A stretch of 6,281 nucleotides of DNA from JAIXWP01 sp943372555 (GTDB lineage: Bacteria; Bacteroidota; Bacteroidia; Flavobacteriales_D; Sanyastnellaceae), in assembly GCA_943372555.1 (NCBI GenBank), contig CALRZB010000155.1:1-6281 (forward strand). The letters run 5' to 3'. A program made the translations under genes and the position numbers. Position 1 is the stretch's first letter. Every line of letters starts with the position of its first letter. Shown piece after piece: positions 1-6,118 of the stretch. The notes under the pieces are model-generated. The model searched no databases, was not told the origin of the DNA, and saw nothing but the letters and a program-made list of their open reading frames with translations.

Positions 1-109
1 TGCAGAGCGCAATTGTGTTGGACAGGTCTGGCTTGTAGGCAGCAGGACCAATGCGGTGAAACATTGGTAACTGTGCATATAGGTATTCTAAAATTTCTCC
101 GTATGTCAT
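1..109 (-). CDS. folC: Bifunctional dihydrofolate synthase / folylpolyglutamate synthase, N-terminal fragment (runs off window)
   Basis: Only the first 36 codons are present, from ATG at 109-107 down to the left edge. The peptide begins MTYGEILEYLYAQLPMF and continues with HRIGPAAYKPDLSNTIALC. The pattern 'Y.E.L.YL..QLPMF.R.G..AYK..L.NT..L' is the N-terminus I recognise from Bacteroidota FolC; the ATP-binding P-loop and Mur-ligase-like domains would lie outside the window. The family enzyme works in the cytosol, adding glutamate to dihydropteroate and extending the polyglutamate tail of folates. The start follows the porZ stop by 16 bases on the same strand, so the two are probably co-transcribed. 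No Shine-Dalgarno sequence is visible before the ATG, which is common in this phylum. The reading frame and start are clear; the product name rests on a short stretch. Confidence 0.8.
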   Translation of the reverse strand, partial: MTYGEILEYLYAQLPMFHRIGPAAYKPDLSNTIALC

Positions 110-125
110 AACGGAGCGAAGTTAC

Positions 126-2459
126 TTATTTGATGAATGCAATCTTCCCAACGTTGTCTGTTTCTCCAAGAGGAGTTGAAACATAGATGAGATATACCCC
201 AGTTGCAGGCCTTTCTCCTAAAAGGGTTTTGCCATCCCATACAGCACGACCACCTTCGCTGGTTGTTTCGAAAACCACATTGCCTTGAATATCTGTGATT
301 TTTACAACAGTATCATAAGCAAGTCCATCTACCGTGATATTTCCTGTGTAGTCCTCGCGAACGGGATTTGGGAAGGCGCGAACGCTCGTTATTTCTGCTT
401 CAAAATTAGTAGCGGTAGAGAAGAAAGATACGATTCCTCTTTCGGTGATGAAGTAGACTTCACCATTGCGTTGATTGATTGCTATATCAATAATATTGTT
501 GGCCAAAAGAGGACTGTTTTCTTCTGTGAAATGATAAATCTGTTGAAGTCCATCATCACTGAAAAGGAATACCCCACTGTTTTGTGTGCCGATCCACTTG
601 CGGTTTCCTCCATCTACCTCGATTGCAGTTATTGCTTCTGTGCCGAGCAATTCCTGCACGTTGCCATCTTGCTCAATTAGGATAGGTTCAGAATCGAATT
701 GATCTTCACTAAAAACAGCTTCTTGATTGTAAAAGATGGATAGACCTTGCAATGTGCCCACCCATATTTCTCCATCGAGATCTTCTTTGATACAGAAAAC
801 ATCTTTATTAGGCAGCTTGCCATTTCCTTCTGCTTCTGTAAGCAGTTTGAAATTATCATCTGAGGCAATGTCGAGAGTAGCATTTGGATTGAAGGCAAGA
901 AGTCCGCGACCTTCGACTACGGCCCATATATATCCGGATTGTGATGGCAGAATTTCTCCGATTTTATCATTCGTGCCAATAGTTGGTGAAAAGTCATATG
1001 AATAGAAAGAACCCGTTCGGTCGCGCGCTTGAATGGCCTTGTCGGTATGACTATTGGAATACCATAACACGCCATAGGAATCGAAATTTACACCAGCAAC
1101 ACCAAGCCAAGATGGAGACCATTCGAAGCCTGCAAGTTGAAGTGGGCTATTTGTATTGTTATAAATGCCAACAATTTCGTTGTTTTGAATTTCGATTAGT
1201 CCTTCTTCCCAGGAACCTAAGTAAACGTGGTTATTATCAACTGGATCAATGGCTACATCCATGTAGTCGCGCACTCTGCTTATTGAATTTATTCCATCCA
1301 CATTGGGGATTTCTTTCCAATATTCATTTACAAAGCTTGAAATAGAACGATCATTCCATTGATTTCCCCAGTAAGGTGTAATGCCACCATGAGCTATCCA
1401 AATGTTATCATTATATGCACTGATTTTTCGAGCCTCTGCATACTCAGGTCCTTGAGGCTTTATGATGGCTTCAGCACCTGAATAATTTTTCCAAAGCAGT
1501 CCATCGTTGTTGTCCGCTGTCCAACATCCGCCGTAATTATCCATTATAACTGCGTTGGCATTTACGCCTACACCTGCGTGTCCGACTCCATTGAGGTTTT
1601 GATTTAATTCAAAGTGATAGACTTGGTATGCTCCGCTGCCTGCAAGACAGAGCCATTCTTCATTTGACCAAACCTCATTGTATTTCATGTTTTCATATTC
1701 AGCAAAAACTTCCCAGGTTGAACTGTTGGGTTGTCTTCTCCAGATAACGTCTGTATTTTCTCCGATTACATTGATAAACATGTTATTGAAAAAAAACTCG
1801 ATGTCTAAAACTCCTAGAGGAGCAGAAGGAATGTTTTGTTCAAATTCCCAATTGGCGTAATTCGCTAAGAAAGGTTCGTTAGAGCTAGCTTTTAGTATGC
1901 CCGTTGATATAGCCGCATAGAGAGTGTCGTTGGCGAATTCGATGTCGTTGATTTTTGTTTGTGATCCACCTTCTCCGAGGAAGTAGGTTTCCTTTACTTC
2001 GAGACGCGCCGGATCGACTACCACTACACCAATACCTGTTGCTAAGTATAGGTAGCCATTAGCAGGTAAGATGCTGTAGATTTTTTTGTCACCAATAATC
2101 GAACTGATTTTTATATCATTTAGATTGATTTTTTTATTGTCCGGAAAAATCAAATCCAGGTTTCCATTTTCGTAACCAACGATTAGGATTTTATTGGTTT
2201 CGTCATATTCAAGAGCGGAAAGTCCGACATCTGATAGATAATTGATTTTTGAAATGCGCGTAATGTCTCCATCAAATTGATCATATGAAAATAGACCGTA
2301 TGGTGTGGCGCAGTATATCAGTCCAGCTTCACCTTCGCAGACGTCGATGGTTTTGCCATAAGGCAAGTGATCGCGCCATGTTCCGGTGCTGTAAATATTT
2401 TGAGAAAACGCTGTATGTACTGAAAATACAAGGCAAATCAGGGTTAAGAGTCCTTTCAT
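126..2459 (-). CDS. porZ: Type IX secretion system protein PorZ (beta-propeller, T9SS sorting domain)
   Basis: The 777-residue product is exported. Residues 1-20 (MKGLLTLICLVFSVHTAFSQ) form a signal peptide with likely cleavage after the SQ. The frame stays open 17 codons further upstream (to 2510), but that extension would put a poor leader before the signal peptide, so I chose the ATG at 2459. The resulting length is close to that of known PorZ (about 780 residues). The mature start 'TWRDHLPYGKTIDV' followed by 'IYCATPYGLFSYD' and 'ISKINYLSDVGLSALEYD' is the PorZ signature. Propeller repeats are clearest at about 550-690, for example 'GEIWVGTLQGLSIF' and 'RKWIGTQNSGVFLF'. Residues 690-777 are a type A T9SS C-terminal domain (FPNPV near 696, 'GVYLIYV', terminal 'GKIAFIK'). 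In Porphyromonas gingivalis, PorZ works at the cell surface with the sortase PorU, PorV and PorQ in the attachment complex that links cargo to anionic LPS. It appears intact. The likely alternative is a generic propeller protein with a T9SS signal. Confidence 0.87.
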   Translation of the reverse strand: MKGLLTLICLVFSVHTAFSQNIYSTGTWRDHLPYGKTIDVCEGEAGLIYCATPYGLFSYDQFDGDITRISKINYLSDVGLSALEYDETNKILIVGYENGNLDLIFPDNKKINLNDIKISSIIGDKKIYSILPANGYLYLATGIGVVVVDPARLEVKETYFLGEGGSQTKINDIEFANDTLYAAISTGILKASSNEPFLANYANWEFEQNIPSAPLGVLDIEFFFNNMFINVIGENTDVIWRRQPNSSTWEVFAEYENMKYNEVWSNEEWLCLAGSGAYQVYHFELNQNLNGVGHAGVGVNANAVIMDNYGGCWTADNNDGLLWKNYSGAEAIIKPQGPEYAEARKISAYNDNIWIAHGGITPYWGNQWNDRSISSFVNEYWKEIPNVDGINSISRVRDYMDVAIDPVDNNHVYLGSWEEGLIEIQNNEIVGIYNNTNSPLQLAGFEWSPSWLGVAGVNFDSYGVLWYSNSHTDKAIQARDRTGSFYSYDFSPTIGTNDKIGEILPSQSGYIWAVVEGRGLLAFNPNATLDIASDDNFKLLTEAEGNGKLPNKDVFCIKEDLDGEIWVGTLQGLSIFYNQEAVFSEDQFDSEPILIEQDGNVQELLGTEAITAIEVDGGNRKWIGTQNSGVFLFSDDGLQQIYHFTEENSPLLANNIIDIAINQRNGEVYFITERGIVSFFSTATNFEAEITSVRAFPNPVREDYTGNITVDGLAYDTVVKITDIQGNVVFETTSEGGRAVWDGKTLLGERPATGVYLIYVSTPLGETDNVGKIAFIK

Positions 2460-2579
2460 GTGAGGCAATAAAAGCATAATTGGGACACGCGGAACGCAAA
2501 TTCGATCCATTTCGTGTATTCGAGGCTAAAAATAGGGCGAAATCGCGTCTATCTTCGCGGTTCTGAATTTACTCGTACC
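2460..2579. promoter_or_regulatory. Divergent promoter region between porZ and leuS
   Basis: This 120-base gap separates two divergently read start codons, so it should carry both promoters. For leuS, TATCTTCG at 2550-2557 matches the Bacteroidota -7 box TAnnTTTG at all but one position and lies 22 bases before the ATG, but I see no convincing TTTG-type -33 element at the usual 19-21 base spacing. For porZ (minus strand), TTTG (complement of 2497-2500) is followed after 18 bases by TATGCTTT (complement of 2471-2478). That box is imperfect and would leave a leader of only a few bases. Neither gene has a Shine-Dalgarno sequence. The presence of promoters is inferred from gene layout; the exact boxes are tentative. 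Confidence 0.4.
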
Positions 2580-5393
2580 ATGGAATATGATTTTAGAGCC
2601 ATAGAGCGCAAGTGGCAGGACGAATGGCGCAAAAGAGAAAGTTATAAAACGACTGAAAACCAGTCGAAAGAGAAGTTTTATGTCTTGGATATGTTTCCGT
2701 ATCCGAGCGGAGCAGGTCTGCACGTGGGACATCCATTAGGATATATTGCAAGTGATATTTATGCGCGTTTCATGCGTCACAAAGGATTTAATGTCCTTCA
2801 TCCGATGGGGTATGATAGTTTTGGATTACCAGCAGAGCAATATGCCATTCAGACTGGTCAGCATCCTGCGGTTACAACCGAGAACAACATTGCGCGCTAT
2901 CGCGAGCAATTGGATAAGATAGGATTTTCTTACGATTGGAGCCGTGAAGTAAGAACGAGCGACCCTTCGTATTATAAATGGACGCAGTGGATTTTTAAAT
3001 TGATTTATAATTCATGGTTCAATTTAGAAAGCAAAAAAGCAGAATCAATTGATACGCTTGTTGCACTTTTTGAAATCAATGGAAATTACAATGTGAATGC
3101 ATCAATCAATGAAGATTGGTACACCAACATTGATTCTGATAAATTTTTCTTTGGAAAAAATTGGGAGGGTGATTTTTCATCCACTGATTGGAAGAGCATG
3201 AACGAAGAGCAAAAGGAGATGATCTTGATGCATTATCGTTTGGCATATTTGGCGGATTCGTGGGTGAATTGGTGTCCAGCACTTGGAACTGTTTTGGCGA
3301 ATGATGAGGTGAAAGACGGCGTGAGTGAAAGAGGTGGACATCCTGTTGAGCAAAAATTGATGCGTCAATGGAGCATGCGCATTACAGCATATGCACAGCG
3401 TTTGCTAGATGGTTTGGATACTATTGATTGGCCAGAAAGTATAAAAGAAATACAACGCAATTGGATAGGCCGTTCAGAAGGTGCTTCGGTGCGTTTTGCA
3501 TTGGAAGGACATGATGAAGAAATAGAAGTTTTTACGACGCGACCTGACACCATTTTTGGTGTTTCATTTTTGACGCTTGCGCCGGAGCATGATTTAGTGT
3601 TGAAGATTACAACTGATGAACAACGAGCGGGAGTTGAGAATTACATCGCCTCAGCGAAATTGAAAACGGAACGCGATCGTCAAAGTGATGTGAAAAATGT
3701 AAGTGGTCAATTTACTGGAGCATATGCGATTCATCCATTTACAGGAGATAAAATTCCTGTTTGGATTGGCGAATATGTTCTTGTAGGATATGGCACAGGT
3801 GCTGTTATGGCTGTTCCAGCAGGAGATCAGCGCGACTATGATTTTGCGAAGAAATTTGATTTGCCTATTCCGAATATTTTCGAAGGGGTGGATATTAGTG
3901 AGAAAGCTGAAGCTAGCAAGGAAGCGGTTTTGGCGAGTTCTTCATTCTTGAATGGAATGAGTTATAAAGCTGCAACTAAGGCTGTGATCGCGGAAATCGA
4001 GAAAGGTGATTTTGGAAAAGGTAAAATCAACTACAGAATGCGCGACGCTGTTTTCAGTCGTCAACGTTACTGGGGTGAACCTTTCCCTGTTTATTATAAA
4101 GGTGAATTACCAGCAGTAATTTCAGATAATGAAATGCCTGTTGTTTTGCCAGATGTAGATAAATACTTGCCTACAGAAAGCGGTGAGCCTCCTTTGGCTA
4201 GAGCGCAGGATTGGACGTACAATGGTCAGCGCTACGAATTCAACACCATGCCTGGTTGGGCGGGTAGTTCTTGGTATTTCTTGCGCTATATGGATGCAAA
4301 TAATTCGGAAGAATTTGCTGCACGAGATAAGGTAGATTATTGGGGACAAGTAGACTTGTACATGGGCGGTGCAGAGCACGCAACAGGTCACTTATTATAC
4401 TCGCGTTTTTGGACAAAAGTACTTTGTGACCATGGGTATATTCCATTTGATGAGCCGTTCAAAAAGATGATCAACCAAGGGATGATTCTTGGTAGAAGTA
4501 GTTTTGTTTATAGAATAAAAGACACGAATAAATTTGTTTCTGGTGATTTGAAATCACAATATGAAACGCAAGCATTGTATGCAGATATCAGTATTGTAGA
4601 TAATGATGTTTTAGATGTTGAAGCATTCAAGAAATGGCTTCCTGAATATGCAAATGCTGAATTCATTTTGAATGCAGAAGGCAAGTACATCTGCGGTTCG
4701 GAAGTAGAGAAAATGTCGAAATCGAAATACAATGTTCAAACTCCGGATGAACTCGTAGAGAAGTTTGGTGCGGACACATTGCGTTGTTATGAAATGTTCC
4801 TCGGTCCTGTGGAGCAAAGCAAACCTTGGGATACGAAAGGGATCAACGGCGTGCACAATTTCTTGCGTAAGACGTGGAGACTGTATCATGGACAAGAAAA
4901 TCAGTTTAATGTTGTTGATGCAGAGCCAACGAAAGAGGAATTGAAGACACTTCACAAGACCATTAAAAAAGTTGGCGAAGATCTTCAGCGTTTTTCTTGG
5001 AATACTGTTGTCAGCACATGTATGATTGGAGTGAATGAATTGACGGAACAGAAGTGTAATAAGCGTTCGATTCTTGAGCCTCTTGTAGTTTTGGTCGCTC
5101 CTTATGCGCCGCACATAGCTGAGGAGTTATGGGAGAAGTTGGGTCACTCGACAAGTATCAATGATGCGGCTTGGCCTGCTTTCGATGAAAAGCATTTGCA
5201 GGATGATAATTTCGATTATCCAGTTTCTTTTAATGGAAAAACGAGGTACTTCATTTCCTTGCCAATCGATATGCCTGCAGCAGATGTAGAGAAAGCGGCA
5301 CTAGCGCACGAAAAAGCCGAGCAATACCTTGAAGGAAAGTCGCCCAAAAAAATAATTGTAGTTCCTAAACGGATAGTGAATATCGTGGTGTAA
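2580..5393 (+). CDS. leuS: Leucyl-tRNA synthetase (class I, bacterial type)
   Basis: The 937-residue cytosolic enzyme charges tRNA-Leu with leucine and hydrolyses mischarged products. The start at 2580 gives MEYDFRAIERKWQDEW, the normal LeuRS N-terminus; the frame is open for 22 more codons upstream to 2514 but that part has no family resemblance. The class I HIGH motif is HVGH at residues 48-51 within 'MFPYPSGAGLHVGHPLGY', and the KMSKS loop is at 711-715. The CP1 editing domain shows the threonine-rich TTRPDT at 319-324 and GTGAVMAVPAGDQRD at about 405-419. The Asp residues are kept, but the His usually found before DQRD is Gly. Residues of about 148-222 are an insertion ahead of 'VNWCPALGTVLANDEV', and about 639-705 another before KMSKS; both resemble insertions I know from Bacteroidota LeuRS and explain the length over the roughly 860 residues of the E. 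coli enzyme. The zinc-binding cysteines of the Zn-1 region are mostly absent. The anticodon-binding and C-terminal domains end normally in 'IIVVPKRIVNIVV'. No frameshift or truncation is seen. Confidence 0.97.
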   Translation: MEYDFRAIERKWQDEWRKRESYKTTENQSKEKFYVLDMFPYPSGAGLHVGHPLGYIASDIYARFMRHKGFNVLHPMGYDSFGLPAEQYAIQTGQHPAVTTENNIARYREQLDKIGFSYDWSREVRTSDPSYYKWTQWIFKLIYNSWFNLESKKAESIDTLVALFEINGNYNVNASINEDWYTNIDSDKFFFGKNWEGDFSSTDWKSMNEEQKEMILMHYRLAYLADSWVNWCPALGTVLANDEVKDGVSERGGHPVEQKLMRQWSMRITAYAQRLLDGLDTIDWPESIKEIQRNWIGRSEGASVRFALEGHDEEIEVFTTRPDTIFGVSFLTLAPEHDLVLKITTDEQRAGVENYIASAKLKTERDRQSDVKNVSGQFTGAYAIHPFTGDKIPVWIGEYVLVGYGTGAVMAVPAGDQRDYDFAKKFDLPIPNIFEGVDISEKAEASKEAVLASSSFLNGMSYKAATKAVIAEIEKGDFGKGKINYRMRDAVFSRQRYWGEPFPVYYKGELPAVISDNEMPVVLPDVDKYLPTESGEPPLARAQDWTYNGQRYEFNTMPGWAGSSWYFLRYMDANNSEEFAARDKVDYWGQVDLYMGGAEHATGHLLYSRFWTKVLCDHGYIPFDEPFKKMINQGMILGRSSFVYRIKDTNKFVSGDLKSQYETQALYADISIVDNDVLDVEAFKKWLPEYANAEFILNAEGKYICGSEVEKMSKSKYNVQTPDELVEKFGADTLRCYEMFLGPVEQSKPWDTKGINGVHNFLRKTWRLYHGQENQFNVVDAEPTKEELKTLHKTIKKVGEDLQRFSWNTVVSTCMIGVNELTEQKCNKRSILEPLVVLVAPYAPHIAEELWEKLGHSTSINDAAWPAFDEKHLQDDNFDYPVSFNGKTRYFISLPIDMPAADVEKAALAHEKAEQYLEGKSPKKIIVVPKRIVNIVV

Positions 5394-5403
5394 AGAGGGA
5401 TTT

Positions 5404-5520
5404 TAGTGCACCCAAGTGAAAACAAATGCACTCAAGTGAACACAAATAAAAGTGCACCCAAATGTACCCAAGAATATAGTGCACCCAAGTGAAAACAAAT
5501 GAACTCAAGTGAACACAAAT
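5404..5520. repeat. Direct repeat pair of 44 bases, 73 bases apart
   Basis: Positions 5404-5447 recur at 5477-5520 with a single difference (C at 5429, A at 5502). Both copies start TAGTGCACCCAAGTGAAAAC and end in AACACAAAT. The 29 bases between them (5448-5476) are also decamer-derived but more diverged, containing CACCCAAATG and TACCCAAGAATA. The near-identity points to a recent duplication inside the left half of the array. Confidence 0.9.
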
Positions 5521-5524
5521 GATT

Positions 5525-5545
5525 AAAATGCATTGAAGTGCTTTT
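5525..5545. other. Central hairpin of the left block
   Basis: AAAA (5525-5528), a bulged T, then GCA (5530-5532), a six-base loop TTGAAG, TGC (5539-5541) and TTTT (5542-5545) form a short stem. The flanking decamers (AACACAAATG left, CATTTGTTTC right) can extend it into a long imperfect stem of about 40 bases per arm. It lies between the convergent leuS and four-helix-bundle genes, so it may slow or end transcription, but it is A/T-rich and not a typical GC-stem terminator. Confidence 0.6.
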
Positions 5546-5585
5546 CATTTGTTTCCACTTGAGTGCATTCGGGTTCATTTGTGTT

Positions 5586-5683
5586 CACTTTTATTATTTG
5601 TGTTCACTTGTTTCCACTTGTGTTCATTTGTGTTCACTTTTATTATTAGGGTTCACTTGTTTCCACTTGTGTTCACTTTTTGT
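5586..5683. repeat. Two tandem copies of a 49-base higher-order unit
   Basis: Positions 5586-5634 and 5635-5683 each consist of five sub-units in the same order: CACTTTTATT, a 9-base unit (ATTTGTGTT, then ATTAGGGTT), CACTTGTTTC, CACTTGTGTT, and a final unit that differs (CATTTGTGTT versus CACTTTTTGT). The shared 9-base register slip shows that the 49-base block was duplicated as a whole, on top of the 10-base periodicity. Confidence 0.88.
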
Positions 5684-6050
5684 TGTTTTCAGTGGCCGTT
5701 TGAATGCTTTTATTCATAATTCTTCGAATATCCAAGCTCAGATGGAGAATTTCATCGAAGGGCATTTGAAAATTTGATTCTCGGAACAATTGCAGCCAAA
5801 AAATTGATTCGTTTAGCTCTTTTGAGGCAATTTTCAATTTATTGATGAAATCCGCTCTCGAAGAGGCATATCCCGCCTCAGCGATATTGGCGCCCACACT
5901 AGTTGCGCTTCTGTAAAACTGATCTCCTAGATGATATTCTCGCTGGGCATTTAAAGTCCTTTTTATTTTTAGAGCGAGCATTGCGTACTTAAAGCTTTTC
6001 TCTTCCAAAACGCTTTTGAATTCAGGTTTTAATTCTTTGGTTAGAAACAT
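5673..6050 (-). CDS. Four-helix-bundle protein (23S rRNA intervening-sequence protein family)
   Basis: The 125-residue product has no signal peptide or membrane segment and is predicted to be nearly all helical. The family hallmarks are 'YRSATSVGANIAEA' at about 46-59 and 'SRADFINKLKIASKELNESIFWL' in two pieces over 64-86, with an amphipathic last helix at 97-120. Its length is normal for this family (about 110-130 residues). Members were first found in intervening sequences inside 23S rRNA genes and are structurally related to Avd, the accessory protein of diversity-generating retroelements; their biochemical role is not settled. I chose the ATG at 6050: the open frame runs up to 6161 but those 37 extra codons lack family resemblance and enter the right repeat block. 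At the other end, the final Lys-Lys-stop codons come from decamer repeat sequence. The gene is convergent with leuS and flanked on both sides by related repeats, suggesting a cassette. No 23S rRNA sequence is present here, so it is not in an rRNA intervening sequence. Confidence 0.9.
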   Translation of the reverse strand: MFLTKELKPEFKSVLEEKSFKYAMLALKIKRTLNAQREYHLGDQFYRSATSVGANIAEAGYASSRADFINKLKIASKELNESIFWLQLFRESNFQMPFDEILHLSLDIRRIMNKSIQTATENNKK

Positions 6051-6118
6051 TTTTATTTCAAAGTTAGAACCCTCCTTGAGCCATAACTTGACATAATTAT
6101 GCGAGTTTATTCTGGAAA
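6051..6118 (-). promoter_or_regulatory. Likely promoter of the four-helix-bundle gene
   Basis: This 68-base non-repeat stretch separates the start codon from the right repeat block. On the minus strand TAACTTTG (complement of 6059-6066) is an exact match to the Bacteroidota -7 box TAnnTTTG. At 19 bases upstream the sequence is AGTT, only a weak -33 match. A start about 5 bases downstream of the box would leave a nearly leaderless mRNA. A purine run AAGGAGGG (complement of 6070-6077) lies about 20 bases before the ATG, too far for a normal ribosome binding site. The box is seen directly; its use is inferred. Confidence 0.4.

Larger units (their letters stand above)
5404..5683. repeat. Decamer repeat array, left block (palindromic orientation switch)
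   Basis: The stretch is almost wholly built from a degenerate 10-base unit. From 5546 rightward the units read CATTTGTTTC, CACTTGAGTG, CATTCGGGTT, CATTTGTGTT, CACTTTTATT and so on to 5683 (consensus CAYTTGTGTT), with a few 9-base units. From 5521 leftward the same unit appears in the opposite orientation: AACACAAATG, AACTCAAGTG, AAAACAAATG, CACCCAAGTG. The switch point is a small hairpin at 5525-5545. The block begins about 10 bases after the leuS stop and overlaps the last codons of the small minus-strand gene. There are no unique spacers, so it is not CRISPR. Its base pattern is very unlike the adjoining leuS coding sequence. Function is unknown. Possibilities are a protein-binding array, a structured RNA end, or the end of a mobile cassette. 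Confidence 0.9.

Noticed and set aside
285..680. Plus-strand open frame of 131 codons within porZ
   Set aside because: Antisense to the conserved propeller and sorting domain region of porZ; no start context or family resemblance.
2460..2510. Upstream ATG at 2510 for porZ
   Set aside because: It adds 17 residues before a well-formed signal peptide; the ATG at 2459 gives a standard leader and the expected PorZ length.
3021..3245. Insertion in leuS as a possible foreign insertion or intein
   Set aside because: It is in frame, lacks intein or splice motifs, and corresponds to an insertion recognised in Bacteroidota LeuRS ahead of the 'NWCPALGTVLAN' motif.
4611..5114. Minus-strand open frame of 167 codons within leuS
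   Set aside because: Antisense shadow of a clearly coding and conserved leuS segment; no recognisable protein features.
5394..5420. Classical intrinsic terminator right after leuS
   Set aside because: No GC-rich stem followed by a T run is present after the stop at 5393; only the A/T-rich hairpin in the array could serve.
5404..5683. Possible CRISPR array
   Set aside because: Units are contiguous 9-10 base degenerate repeats with no unique spacers, orientation flips in the middle, and no cas genes are present.
5538..5777. Plus-strand open frame of 79 codons rich in Cys, His, Leu and Phe across the right half of the left array
   Set aside because: It is a translation of the decamer repeat itself (10 bases, so the three frames cycle) and then runs antisense through the four-helix-bundle gene; low-complexity composition and no family resemblance.
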